DNA of 64,000 bases from Halorubellus sp034808145. Its GTDB lineage: Archaea; Halobacteriota; Halobacteria; Halobacteriales; Natrialbaceae. The DNA lies in NCBI RefSeq assembly GCF_034808145.1, contig NZ_JAXHGM010000007.1, forward strand, positions 62,001 through 126,000. Direction: 5' to 3'. Shown here one piece after another: positions 51,592-60,769 of this stretch. Numbering within the stretch: the stretch's first letter is position 1; each line of letters begins with the position of its first letter. Below the pieces are notes generated by a model. The model was not told the DNA's origin, made no database searches, and saw nothing but the letters and a program-made list of their open reading frames with translations. Position numbers and translations under genes: made by a program.

Positions 51592-52836
51592 TCACAGCAG
51601 GTACTCGAAGACCGGATAAGAGGCGGCGACCGCCATCGACGGCGTCAACACCCACATCGTCACGATGCGCTTGGCCGCCGACGGGTCGAAGAGACTCCGC
51701 TCGTCGAGTTCCGCCGGCCCCTCGGAGCCGACGTCCGGGACGTCCGGGAGCTCCTCGGGCGTCTCGGGCGGTTCCTCGTGTCGCGCGATGTCCCCGATGG
51801 TCGGACTCGCAGGCGCCTCCTCGGCGCGTGAGGTGACGAGCGCGCCCGTCGCGACGTCCAGGTCCCCGCCGTCGGGCTTCGGCGTCGCCAACTCCGCGAG
51901 CGTCGCCGCGCGACTCGCCCGACCCCAGCCGAGACCGATGATAGTCGAGGTCGTACTCACCGCGAGACTCGCGGGAATCCCGGCGTAGGAGAGGAGCGTG
52001 ATGACCGTGCCGCCGACGATGGACACGATGAGCGACGCGAGGATCGGGAGTTCCGTGATGTCGTCGCCGACCGTCTCCAGGGTGCGGCGGGCGATGGTGA
52101 AACTCCCCAGCGCGAACGCCCCCACCGCGAGCAGCACGCCCTGGTCGACGGTGAGCGTCCCGCCCTCGCCGACGAGCGGCGCCACGGCGTTCGCGGCGTT
52201 CGACGCGCCCGCCGAGAACGCCATATAGCAGCCGATGGCGACCACCGAGAGCGACCCGACGACGTCCTGAGCCGACGCGTTCGGATTGACGTACGGTCGC
52301 GGAATCGCTCCCGAGCGGTCGAGCTGGATGAAGTGGAGGTCGAACTTCGTGAACGCGACGTACCGGTCGAGGTACGGGTAGAGATAGCGGCCGACGACGA
52401 GACCGATGGCGAAGCTGATCAGTGGCGCGACGATCCACGCCGAGACGATGACGAACATCAGCGCCTGGTTGAGGGTGTCCGACGCGAGACCCAGGCCGAC
52501 GATGGCGCCGACGGCCGTCATCGACGTCGACGCCGGAACGCCGTAGAGGTTCGAGACGAGTAGCGACAGCCCGGTGAAGAACAGGACGGCGACGCTCGCG
52601 ACCGGCGTGAACTGGGCCGCCGGGACGATACTGCTGCTCATCGTGGCGATGACGTTCCGACCGACGGTCCACGCCCCCAGGAAGCCGAAGCCGACGAACA
52701 GGGTCGCTGCGGTCGCCTTCCGAACGAGCCGCGAGCCGACCGCCGGACCGAACGCCACGCCCGTCGACGACCCACCGATGTTGAACCCGACGAATACCGC
52801 GACGACGATACCCGCGACGACTAGCAGTGACACCAT
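51592..52836 (-). CDS. Pit-family inorganic phosphate transporter
   Basis: 414 residues from MVSLLVVAGIVVAVFVGFNI; the TTG at 52854 is a weaker alternative. Two PiT repeats: VFVGFNIGGSSTGVAFGPAV near the N-terminus and SAGASNAANAVAPLVGEGGT in the second half (G-x-N-D/N-x-A-N-type signatures). About ten membrane helices with a long cytosolic loop between, at about 330-395, rich in Pro/Glu. Phosphate uptake coupled to H+ or Na+ is the family role. GACTATATCAG lies at 52867-52877 as the promoter, with a TTGTACCTTGACAA semi-palindrome before the ATG. Confidence 0.88.
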   Translation of the reverse strand: MVSLLVVAGIVVAVFVGFNIGGSSTGVAFGPAVGSRLVRKATAATLFVGFGFLGAWTVGRNVIATMSSSIVPAAQFTPVASVAVLFFTGLSLLVSNLYGVPASTSMTAVGAIVGLGLASDTLNQALMFVIVSAWIVAPLISFAIGLVVGRYLYPYLDRYVAFTKFDLHFIQLDRSGAIPRPYVNPNASAQDVVGSLSVVAIGCYMAFSAGASNAANAVAPLVGEGGTLTVDQGVLLAVGAFALGSFTIARRTLETVGDDITELPILASLIVSIVGGTVITLLSYAGIPASLAVSTTSTIIGLGWGRASRAATLAELATPKPDGGDLDVATGALVTSRAEEAPASPTIGDIARHEEPPETPEELPDVPDVGSEGPAELDERSLFDPSAAKRIVTMWVLTPSMAVAASYPVFEYLL

Positions 52837-53033
52837 CTTGTTGTACCTTGACAACGTCTCGGGTCACGCTGATATAGTCCCGGGGTGACCGCTCGCCGGC
52901 GCTCATCCGAGCAGCCGAGCACGTCGTCGTCCACTGTGGGCTTCGGCCGTGGTCTCGAGGTCCCGTCGACGCGTTCGTCCGGTCGAGTGGTCGCGACCGA
53001 AACGCCTTCCCGGATGCCGTCCGGCGTTGGAGT

Positions 53034-53702
53034 ATGCGACTCGCGCCCGGTGCGTACGACTACGCGGCCGTCCCCGCTGTGCTCGCACTCGTCCTCCTCG
53101 TCGCGTTCCCGCCGGCGAGCGTGGTGGCGCTCGCGCTCGCGTTCGCGGTGCTCGCGTTCTTCCGCGACCCCGAACGCACTCCGGCCGAGGGCGTGGCGCG
53201 CGACGCCGCCGTCGCCGCCGCCGACGGCACCGTCTCGGTCGTCCGGACGGAGACCGACGAGGACGGCCGGGAGCGCGTGCGCGTCGGCGTGTTCATGAAC
53301 GTCACCGACGTGCACGTGAACCGCGCGCCGCTCCCCGGCACCGTCGAGGCGGTCGAGCACGTCCCCGGCGGCCACATGCCCGCGTTCACGAAGACCGCCG
53401 AACGCAACGAACGCCTCCACGTCGACGTCGGGGGCCTGAACAGCGAGAACGAGTACCGCCTCACGCAGATCGCGGGCACCGTCGCGCGACGCTGCCACAG
53501 CCACGTCGACGCGGGCGACGAACTCGCCGCCGGCGAGCGCTTCGGACACATCGCGTTCAGCTCGCGCGTCGACGTCCTCCTCCCGCCGCGGTTCGACGAG
53601 ACCGACGTCCTCGTCGACGAAGGCGACCGGAGCGTCGCCGGCCGCACGCTCCTCGCTCGCGACCCCCGCGCCGCGTCCCACGACGGAGACGAACCCCAGT
53701 AA
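53034..53702 (+). CDS. asd: Archaetidylserine decarboxylase (phosphatidylserine decarboxylase type)
   Basis: 222 residues. Two short N-terminal membrane segments (VPAVLALVLLVAFPP, VVALALAFAVLAFF), then FFRDPERTPAEGVARDAAVA. The catalytic His region is GVFMNVTDVHVNRAPLPGTV, followed by GGHMPAFTKTAERNERLHVD and ITQIAG-like YRLTQIAGTVARRC. The self-cleavage motif is FSSRVDVLLP (Ser176-Ser177-Arg178) where the short-form enzyme family normally has GSR. The pyruvoyl group would come from Ser177. Makes archaetidylethanolamine from archaetidylserine if active. Confidence 0.85.
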   Translation: MRLAPGAYDYAAVPAVLALVLLVAFPPASVVALALAFAVLAFFRDPERTPAEGVARDAAVAAADGTVSVVRTETDEDGRERVRVGVFMNVTDVHVNRAPLPGTVEAVEHVPGGHMPAFTKTAERNERLHVDVGGLNSENEYRLTQIAGTVARRCHSHVDAGDELAAGERFGHIAFSSRVDVLLPPRFDETDVLVDEGDRSVAGRTLLARDPRAASHDGDEPQ

Positions 53703-53703
53703 C

Positions 53704-53791
53704 CACGCGACACCACCGCTCTCGCAGTACCCACGCGACACCACCCTTCTCGCACTCCCTCCGCGATACCACCGCTCTCCGGTTCTCGCGC
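53704..53791. repeat. Three degenerate 28-30-bp tandem repeats
   Basis: Units begin CCACGCGACACCACCGCTCT, CCACGCGACACCACCCTTCT and CCGCGATACCACCGCTCTCC, directly after the asd stop. Non-coding; expansion by slippage is likely. The rest of the 292-bp spacer to the Cdc48 stop at 53995 shows nothing else. Confidence 0.7.
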
Positions 53792-53994
53792 GGCATCGCT
53801 CGTGGCCGTCGCTCGCGAGCGTGGAATCGACGGGGTAGGCCAAGTCGGGTCTCGTAGCGTTGCGTGTCAAATGCACGCGGGCAGTTCACCGACTGGCCGT
53901 GCCGTCGACCACTAGTCGACGACGTCGGTACAAGAGCCCTCCGGTCGACGCGCCGACGACGCGGACGCGGTCAGCCCCGCGCACGCCGCTGCGG

Positions 53995-56214
53995 TCAGCG
54001 GTCGAGCCGCTCGCGCGCCGCCTCGAAGTGCGCTCGCGTGATCTCCAGCTCGTCACCCATCTCGTTGGCCTCCTCGGGCGACCGACCCTCCGCTATCTCG
54101 CGGATGGCGCGCATCGACGCGTCCCGGACGAACGCGTCCAGCTCCGCGCCCGAGTACCCCTCGAGGTCCGCGGCGAGCGCGTCCAGGTCGACGTCCTCGG
54201 CGAGCGGCCGACCCTTCGCGACGACCGACAGTATCTCGCGACGGCCGGTCTCGTCCGGCTCCGGGACCTCGATGTGCGTGTCCAGCCGGCCCGGGCGAAG
54301 GAGCGCGCGGTCGATGGCTTCCTTGCGGTTCGTCGCCGCGACCACGACGAGGTTCGGGTTGTCCGCCAGCCCGTCCAGTTCCGTCAACAACTGGGAGACG
54401 ACGCGGTCCGTGACGTCGTCCCCACCGCCCCCGCCGCCGCCCTCGCGGGACTTCGCGACCGAGTCGATCTCGTCGAGGAACACGATCGAGGGCGCGGCCT
54501 GCCGCGCACGATGGAACAGCTCGCGGACCGCCTTCTCGGACTCGCCGACGTAGCGGTCGAGCAACTCGGGGCCCTTCACCTCGATGAAGTTCACGCCGCT
54601 CTCGCCAGCGAGCGCTCGCGCCAGCAGCGTCTTCCCCGTCCCCGGCGGGCCGTACAGCAGCACGCCAGACGGCGGACTCGTGTTCGCCGCGTCGAACAGC
54701 GGGCCGTACGACAGCGGCCACTCCACGGCCTCCTCCAGCGTCTGCTTCGCCGTCGAGAGCCCGCCGACGTCCTCGAACGTGACGCTCGGCTGCTCGGCGA
54801 CGTACTCGCGCATCGCCGACGGCTCGACCTCCGCCATCGCCCCGTCGAAGTTCGCTCGCGCGACGCTCGGATCGTCGCTCCAGGCCTTCCGCGCCTCCCC
54901 CTCCGCCGGCCGATTCCGGATGGCGTGCATCGCCGCCTCGCTCACGAGCACGTCCAGGTCCGCGCCGACGAACCCGTGCGTTCGCGACGCGAGCGTGTCG
55001 AGGTCGACGTCGTCCGCGAGCGGCATCCCGCGCGTGTGCACGTCCAGAATCTCTCGACGCCCGACCTCGCTCGGCACGCCGATCTCGATCTCGCGGTCGA
55101 ACCGCCCGCCCCGCCGGAGCGCCGGGTCGATGTCGTCCACGCGGTTCGTCGCGCCGATGACGACCACGTCACCGCGGGACTCCAGGCCGTCCATGAGCGA
55201 GAGGAGCTGCGCGACGACCCGGTTCTCGACGTCGCCGTCGTCGTCGCGCTTCCCCGCCACCGAATCGATCTCGTCGAAGAAGACGATCGAGGGCGCGGTC
55301 TCGCGAGCCGTCTCGAACACCTCGCGGACGCGCTCCTCGCTCTCGCCCTTGTACTTCGACATGATCTCCGGGCCCGAGACCGTGTGGAACTCCGCGCTCA
55401 CCTCGTTCGCGACCGCCTTCGCGATGAGCGTCTTCCCCGTCCCCGGCGGCCCGTACAGGAGGACGCCACGCGGCGGGTCGATGTTGAGCTTCTGGAACAG
55501 CTCCGGCTCGCTGAGCGGGAGCTCGATCATCTCCCGGACGCGCTCCAGTTCGTCCTCCAGGCCGCCGATGTCCTCGTAGGTCACGCCCGACTGCTCCTCC
55601 TCCTCGTCGCTCTCGCCTTCCTTCCATTCACCCGAGGAGTCGGCCTCGACGTCCCCGGACTGCCCGCCGTCGTTCGCACCCGGCGTCGGGTCGCTCTCGG
55701 CGTCGAACACCTCGTTCCGCACGCTCACGTTCGTGTGCCCTTCGACGCGAACCGGCCCGTCAGGTGTCGTCTCGACGACGTGGAACGGCGACTGACTGAT
55801 GCGCTCCAATCGCACGTGCTCGCCGACGGAGACGGGACGCCCGTCGAGATCGCGGCGGACCGCGCGCTCGACGACGCCCGACGGGACCGACCCCATCTCG
55901 CTCGGCGGCGCGAGCGTCACCGACTGCGCGTCGTTTATCTCCCTCGCCGTCACCGTCACGAGCTCCCCGACCTTCGCGCCGGCGTTCGTCCGCGTATCCG
56001 CGTCGATACGTATCGTTCCCTCGTCCTGGTCGGTGTCCGCCGGCCAGAACTTCGCCGCCGTCACGTGCGTCCCCTCGATGACGACCGTGTCGCCGCTCAA
56101 GATACCGAGCTCGCGACGCGCGGCCTCCGAGAGCCGCGCCACGCCACGCCCGGCGTCGCGCTTCTCCGCCGCCCGCACGGTCAACGTCACGCCGTCGTCG
56201 CCGTCCGTACTCAT
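53995..56214 (-). CDS. Cdc48/VCP-type AAA+ ATPase
   Basis: 739 residues from MSTDGDDGVTLTVRAAEKRD. Hexameric unfoldase that extracts proteins from complexes, upstream of the proteasome. N-domain 1-185 (double-psi barrel then four-stranded part), an acidic linker (GEWKEGESDEEEEQSG), and D1 with VLLYGPPGTGKTLIAKAVAN, IVFFDEIDSVAGKRDDDG, ATNRVDDIDPALRRGGRFDR. D2 has VLLYGPPGTGKTLLARALAG, IVFLDEIDSVAKSREGGGGG (seven glycines follow SRE) and ATNRKEAIDRALLRPGRLDT. Arg fingers present. Minus-strand GATTCAAGTC about 27-30 bp upstream supports the start. Acidic insertions are halophile-typical. Confidence 0.92.
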   Translation of the reverse strand: MSTDGDDGVTLTVRAAEKRDAGRGVARLSEAARRELGILSGDTVVIEGTHVTAAKFWPADTDQDEGTIRIDADTRTNAGAKVGELVTVTAREINDAQSVTLAPPSEMGSVPSGVVERAVRRDLDGRPVSVGEHVRLERISQSPFHVVETTPDGPVRVEGHTNVSVRNEVFDAESDPTPGANDGGQSGDVEADSSGEWKEGESDEEEEQSGVTYEDIGGLEDELERVREMIELPLSEPELFQKLNIDPPRGVLLYGPPGTGKTLIAKAVANEVSAEFHTVSGPEIMSKYKGESEERVREVFETARETAPSIVFFDEIDSVAGKRDDDGDVENRVVAQLLSLMDGLESRGDVVVIGATNRVDDIDPALRRGGRFDREIEIGVPSEVGRREILDVHTRGMPLADDVDLDTLASRTHGFVGADLDVLVSEAAMHAIRNRPAEGEARKAWSDDPSVARANFDGAMAEVEPSAMREYVAEQPSVTFEDVGGLSTAKQTLEEAVEWPLSYGPLFDAANTSPPSGVLLYGPPGTGKTLLARALAGESGVNFIEVKGPELLDRYVGESEKAVRELFHRARQAAPSIVFLDEIDSVAKSREGGGGGGGDDVTDRVVSQLLTELDGLADNPNLVVVAATNRKEAIDRALLRPGRLDTHIEVPEPDETGRREILSVVAKGRPLAEDVDLDALAADLEGYSGAELDAFVRDASMRAIREIAEGRSPEEANEMGDELEITRAHFEAARERLDR

Positions 56215-56333
56215 AGCGGTTTTTTCTCGCCTGGATGACTTGAATCGCTCGGGACAGACCACTGAACCGGTCGCCGCGAGTCACCGGGATGCTCGGGACA
56301 AACCACTTGTCCGAGGGCGTCGTCGCCCTACGT

Positions 56334-56468
56334 ATGGTCAGCGAGACAGAGCGCGACGGCGAGACGTGGTACGAGTGCGACGCCTGCGGCCTCATGTTCG
56401 ACGACCAGTCCGACGCGAGCGCGCACGAGGCGAACTGCGACGCCGAGGACCCCTCCTACATCCAGTAG
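56334..56468 (+). CDS. 44-residue C2H2-like zinc-finger protein (DUF7128-like)
   Basis: 44 residues: WYECDACGLMFDDQSDASAH then EANCDAEDP, i.e. Cys-x2-Cys-x12-His-x3-Cys, a small zinc finger. It ends SYIQ. The ATG at 56334 has AACCACTTG about 30 bp upstream. I recall near-identical short proteins throughout haloarchaea, all starting with an E-T-E-R-D-G-E-T-W-Y-E-C block, and think the number is DUF7128. Probably nucleic-acid or protein binding; function unproven. Divergent from Cdc48. Confidence 0.82.
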   Translation: MVSETERDGETWYECDACGLMFDDQSDASAHEANCDAEDPSYIQ

Positions 56469-56541
56469 CACGCCGTCCCCCTCGCGGTCGGCCCGCCACA
56501 ACGGCCGGTCTCGGACCGAGCCCTGCCACGCCGCCACGCGG

Positions 56542-56793
56542 TCAGTCCGCGCGTTCGCGGTGCTCCGCGGCCAGCTCTTCGGCCTGCTCGCGCGTCTGCA
56601 CGGGCTTCCACCGCACCTGCGTCGCGCCCCGAGGGCCGTACGATAAAGCGTCCTTCAACTCGTCGGGGAGCACGCCCCAGTCCACCGCGAGGACGGTGCC
56701 GTCGTCGTCACCGAGCTCGTACACGCCCAGCCGGTCGGGCGCCGCCCCGACCGCCGACCGGTCGAGCGCCCGCCACTGTTTCCGGAGCGGCAT
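56542..56793 (-). CDS. Small haloarchaeal protein, unknown (DUF7508-like)
   Basis: 83 residues: PLRKQWRALDRSAVGAAPDR, LGVYELGDDDGTVLAVDWGV, LPDELKDALSYGPRGATQVR and a C-terminal amphipathic helix EQAEELAAEHRERAD. Alpha/beta, cysteine-free, resembling the GIY-YIG-like small fold in the order of strands (GVYELGD then Asp/Trp strand), but active residues are absent. Its ATG overlaps the stop of the DUF5796 gene by 1 nt (TGATG), so they are co-translated. Confidence 0.75.
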   Translation of the reverse strand: MPLRKQWRALDRSAVGAAPDRLGVYELGDDDGTVLAVDWGVLPDELKDALSYGPRGATQVRWKPVQTREQAEELAAEHRERAD

Positions 56794-57212
56794 CAGACGA
56801 TCTCGTACGCGTGCTCGGCCGTCTCGTCCTCCGCGAACACGAACACGCGACCACGCGCGGTCTCCGGGTCCGCCTCCACCTCCACCGCGTACGCCTCCGC
56901 GCGCACCGTCACGCCCGGGAACAGCTCCTCCTCCGCGTCGTTCTCGAGCATCACGCGACCGACGCCCGTGTCCTCCAGGATGGACTCGTCCGTGTTCCGG
57001 TCGTTCACGTACATCAACACGCCCTCGGTCTCCGTCGGGTCCGTCACGAGAACCTGCGTCAACTTCCCCGGCGGCGCCCGCACCGACTCCTCCACCGTCT
57101 CCGGCGGACCATGATAGAACACCGTCCGCCCGTCCAGATACTCGACGACCACGCCGTCCTCGGTGAGTTCCACGCCGAGCGTCGACGGCGCGACGTCAGC
57201 TCGAAAAGTCAT
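56793..57212 (-). CDS. DUF5796 family protein
   Basis: 139 residues from MTFRADVAPSTLGVELTEDG; nine upstream codons excluded. VVVEYLDGRTVFYHGPPETV, LTQVLVTDPTETEGVLMYVN, DRNTDESILEDTGVGRVMLE and ARGRVFVFAEDETAEHAYEI follow. All-beta pattern, no cysteines, haloarchaea-specific, which I recall as DUF5796. GGTTTTTGCG 27 bp upstream makes it leaderless and first in the pair with the 83-residue protein. Function unknown. Confidence 0.85.
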   Translation of the reverse strand: MTFRADVAPSTLGVELTEDGVVVEYLDGRTVFYHGPPETVEESVRAPPGKLTQVLVTDPTETEGVLMYVNDRNTDESILEDTGVGRVMLENDAEEELFPGVTVRAEAYAVEVEADPETARGRVFVFAEDETAEHAYEIV

Positions 57213-57309
57213 GCTCGAACGTAGGAGGCTCGCACGCAAAAACCACTCCGTTTCCGGCCGACCCCGCGAGACCGCGCTCCCCGGCCTCGCGCGGTCGACC
57301 CCAGCGACC

Positions 57310-59583
57310 TCAGGCGGGCTTGAACGTCTTCGCGATAGCGGAGACGACCGCGTTCAGGACCGCGTCGCGCTCTCCGGCGAGGTACTCGAGATGGCCCTCG
57401 CGTCCACCGACGACCTCGATACCGGCCTCGGGTGCCGCACCCGCTGCCTGCTCGGCGACCCGGCGAACGTCCAGGGACTCCTCGGACCGCAGCCGCATGT
57501 CGTCGCGACCCATCCCGACCGTGACGACCGGCTCGTCGTACTCCTCGCGGAGCGTCCGGTGGAGCTCGTCCACGAGCAGCGCCTCCGGCGGGAAGTCGAA
57601 CCGATGCGAGAACGCGTCCGTGTCCACGACCGCGAACGTCACGCCTTCGGCGGTCCGTTCCGTGAGGTTCCGGCGCGCCGTCTCGACCTCCTTCTCCATC
57701 TTCTCGCGGAACTGACTGCTCACGTGCCCGGACAGGCCCTCGCGGCGACCGAACAGGAGGTCGTCCACGAGCTCGCGCTTGTCCTTGTACGACTGGTAGA
57801 ACGCCTCCAGGGCGACCGCCTGCCGGAGCTCAGTGACGTCCTCGACGTCGTAGTCGGCGTCGCGCGCCAGAGCCACGTAGCCCTCAGGGGTGTCCTCCCA
57901 GTAACTCACCGCGGGCAGGTGCGAGAGGTCCTCGCGGACGGACTCGTTCACGTGCGCCGCGACGTTCGCCGCGAGCGCGGTCGTCGTCACCGCATCATCG
58001 GCGCCCGCCGTATGCGGGTTCACGTACGCCGCGAGCCCGTCGAGGACGTCCTCGTCGGGCGTCGTCGCGTCCACCGCGACGCGCTCCACGTCGTAGACGT
58101 CGAGGAACTCGTAGCCCTCGACCGACTCGGCGGTCGACCCGGCGTCCGCGAGGACGACGAGCGGGAACTGCTCGCCGTGTCGCTCGCGGTCCGAGAGCAT
58201 CTCCGTGACGTCGTCCGTCGCCGCGTCCATCCCGTAGAACGGGTCGTCGAGCGGTCGGCGCTCGAAGAAGTGGTACTCGGCATCGTCGCGCGCGTGCTCC
58301 TCGCGGACGAGCGGGAGGACGGCGCGCTCGATGGCGGCGCCCGCCGCGTAGCCGTCCGCCGTCGCGGTGTGACGCACGACCACGGGGCGTCCCGTGAACA
58401 CGGCCTGCCGGATGGTCGCCGCGACGTCCCGGATCTCGTCGCCGACCGCCGCGACGGACTCGTGGTCCGCGAGCAGGTCGACCGCGCCGGGGTCGGCCTC
58501 GGCGGCGAGCGCGTCTTCGAGGCGCGTGCGGACCGCGTCCGCCTCGTCGCCCTCGAGGACGTTCAGGACCTCCGTCTCGATCTGGAGGTCGCCGTTGTGC
58601 CGCTCGACCTCGCCGTCGATGCGGACGACGTCGTCAACCTCGACGTCCGGGTACGCGCGAACGCCAGCGGACTCGAACGCCGCCGCCTCGATGACCGCGG
58701 TCTCGTCGCGCAGCTCGAACACCGTCGGGCCCGAGGTCTGCCGGATGCTCACGACCTCGCCCTCGACGCGGACGACCTGCCCGACGTCGTCGGCGACGGC
58801 CTCGAGCGTCGTCCGCGACAGCTCCTCGCTCGCCGCGTCGTCCTCGTCGTCGGCCGCGGCGTCGTCGTGCTCTTCGCTTCCGGTGTCCTCGTCCGCCGCA
58901 TCGACCGCATCGTCTGCATCGACCGCGTCGTCCGCGTCCCCGTCGTCCGCATCGCCAGCGTCCGCGGACGCCTCGGCCGCCGCGTCCGCGTCCTCGCCAT
59001 CGTCGCTCCGCGTGGCGGGTGCGGCGCCGGCGTCCGGGTCGGCCTCGGTCGTCGTCGTATCGTCGGTCTCGGCCTCGCCGGCGCTCGGCGCGTCGGACTC
59101 GGTCGTCCCCTCGGGCTCGGCGTCCGCCGCGGAAGGCGTGCGCGTCTCGGTGTTCCCCGAGCGCGACGCACCCTCAGAAGGGCGGTCGTCGTCCTCGTCG
59201 TCCGCGTCGGGCAGCTCGTCGCCCTGCGGCGTCTGGACCAGGTGGCCGCGGAACTCGCGCTTGCGCTGGCGGATCGACCAGCCGAGGTCGACGTTCCCGT
59301 TGTCGCGGACGTCCGTCACCTGCACGTAGACGCTATCGCCCGGCTCCCAGTCGAGGGAATCCAGGCGCTTGTCCAGTTCGCTCCGATGCAGGAGACCGGT
59401 GACGTGGTCGCCGATGTCGACGAACACGCCGAACTCGGCGTAGCCGTCGACGGTGCCTTCGTAGTAGCGTCCGGGCGTGAGCTGTTCGGGGTTGCTGCCT
59501 TCGAACTCGAAGACGGCGTCCTCTTCGTGACTCGAACAGATGTGCCCGTCCACGGGCGTACCGCAGATGATACAGTTACCCAT
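57310..59583 (-). CDS. RecJ/DHH-family protein with S1 and OB domains, degenerate active site
   Basis: 757 residues. Zinc knuckle CIICGTPVDGHICSSH (4-19); S1 domain 38-110 (YYEGTVDGYAEFGVFVDIGD); acidic linker about 120-240; OB-fold about 250-345 (VVRVEGEVVSIRQTSGPTVF); DHH domain from about 380; DHHA1-like end (VVGGREGHLEYLAGERDAVL). Active DHH enzymes need HxDxD and DHH; here these read H405-TATAD410-GY and D505-ATTPD, so several metal ligands are missing. It is therefore likely inactive as a nuclease, in the manner of Cdc45. I recall similar sequences in other haloarchaea. CAGTTTTAGG about 27 bp upstream. Confidence 0.85.
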   Translation of the reverse strand: MGNCIICGTPVDGHICSSHEEDAVFEFEGSNPEQLTPGRYYEGTVDGYAEFGVFVDIGDHVTGLLHRSELDKRLDSLDWEPGDSVYVQVTDVRDNGNVDLGWSIRQRKREFRGHLVQTPQGDELPDADDEDDDRPSEGASRSGNTETRTPSAADAEPEGTTESDAPSAGEAETDDTTTTEADPDAGAAPATRSDDGEDADAAAEASADAGDADDGDADDAVDADDAVDAADEDTGSEEHDDAAADDEDDAASEELSRTTLEAVADDVGQVVRVEGEVVSIRQTSGPTVFELRDETAVIEAAAFESAGVRAYPDVEVDDVVRIDGEVERHNGDLQIETEVLNVLEGDEADAVRTRLEDALAAEADPGAVDLLADHESVAAVGDEIRDVAATIRQAVFTGRPVVVRHTATADGYAAGAAIERAVLPLVREEHARDDAEYHFFERRPLDDPFYGMDAATDDVTEMLSDRERHGEQFPLVVLADAGSTAESVEGYEFLDVYDVERVAVDATTPDEDVLDGLAAYVNPHTAGADDAVTTTALAANVAAHVNESVREDLSHLPAVSYWEDTPEGYVALARDADYDVEDVTELRQAVALEAFYQSYKDKRELVDDLLFGRREGLSGHVSSQFREKMEKEVETARRNLTERTAEGVTFAVVDTDAFSHRFDFPPEALLVDELHRTLREEYDEPVVTVGMGRDDMRLRSEESLDVRRVAEQAAGAAPEAGIEVVGGREGHLEYLAGERDAVLNAVVSAIAKTFKPA

Positions 59584-59784
59584 TTGCTCTGGTAGAAGGA
59601 ACCCGGCCTAAAACTGTTGTCGAAAACCGCTCGCGCTCGACGAACCTCGAACTGACGGTGTCGACGACCCGGCACCGCTCGCTTCGCGGCCCCGTATATC
59701 GCCCGACTGAACGGGGTCGATCGGTCGGCGCTGATTCCTCGTCGCGAACCTTTACGGAACGTGCAGGCGTATCTCGGCACGACC

Positions 59785-60522
59785 ATGGAAATCACCTGGT
59801 ACGGTCACTCCACGTTCGGCGTCGAACTCGGCGAGGCCAGCCTCCTCATCGACCCGTTCTTCGACAACCCGAAGACCGACACGGACCCGGCCGACCTCGA
59901 GCCGGACTACGTCCTCCTCACACACGGGCACGCCGACCACGTCGGGCACGTCGGGCACTACGAGGGCGCGACGCTCGTCGCGACGCCCGAGGTCGTCGAG
60001 TACTGCCGCGACGAGTTCGGCGACTACGAGGCCGTCGGCGGCATGGGGATGAACATCGGCGGGACCGTCGAGTGCGGGGACGCGTACGTCACGATGCATC
60101 GCGCGGACCACACGAACGGGATGGAGACCGGCTACGGGACGAGTGGCGGGATGCCCGCCGGGTTCGTCGTCTCGGACACGAAGCCGACACAGGTCAGTGA
60201 CGAGGACTCCGTCGCGTTCTATCACGCCGGGGACACGGGACTGATGACGGAGATGCGCGACGTCATCGCGCCGTTCCTCGAACCGGACGTCGCCGCCGTC
60301 CCGATCGGCGATCACTTCACGATGGGGCCGTGGCAGGCCGCGGTCGCGGTCGACTGGCTGGACGTCGACCACGCGCTCCCCATCCACTACGACACGTTCC
60401 CGCCCATCGAGCAGGACCCCCAGGACTTCGCGAAGGAGGTGACGGCGACCGGGAGCGACGCCGAGGTGCACGTCCTCGAGGGCGACGAGACGTTCGACCT
60501 CAGCGAGAACCGCATGGACTGA
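59785..60522 (+). CDS. UPF0173 metal-dependent hydrolase
   Basis: 245 residues from MEITWYGHSTFGVELGEASL. Metallo-beta-lactamase fold: LIDPFFDNPKTDTDP, YVLLTHGHADHVGHV (HxHxDH), TPEVVEYC, MHRADHTNG, FYHAGDTGLMTEM and IGDHFTMGPWQAAVAVDWLD. Length and motif order are those of UPF0173. Substrate unknown; N-acylethanolamine/ester or RNA roles occur in related families. AACCTTTACGG about 27-35 bp upstream fixes the start. Confidence 0.9.
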   Translation: MEITWYGHSTFGVELGEASLLIDPFFDNPKTDTDPADLEPDYVLLTHGHADHVGHVGHYEGATLVATPEVVEYCRDEFGDYEAVGGMGMNIGGTVECGDAYVTMHRADHTNGMETGYGTSGGMPAGFVVSDTKPTQVSDEDSVAFYHAGDTGLMTEMRDVIAPFLEPDVAAVPIGDHFTMGPWQAAVAVDWLDVDHALPIHYDTFPPIEQDPQDFAKEVTATGSDAEVHVLEGDETFDLSENRMD

Positions 60523-60769
60523 CCGCGAGCCCACGACCACGGACTACCGACCGCCGACCACCGACCGCCACGTCGCACCGGTTCCCGGGCCTCGTCGACG
60601 CGCGGAACCCACCTCTCTCGGGCCGGCTCTCGCGGGGGCACGCCACCGCGTTCTCACGCCAACGGAGTCCCACGAGAACGCGTCCCCACGGGAGCGCGTG
60701 GCGAAGCCCTCCGGCGACGAAACGCTTAATTACTGGGGACCATTGAGAAGGTGAAAACGGTGATTCTCT

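Noticed and set aside
57310..59583. Annotation as an active RecJ single-strand nuclease
   Set aside because: HxDxD and DHH metal ligands are not intact in the sequence.
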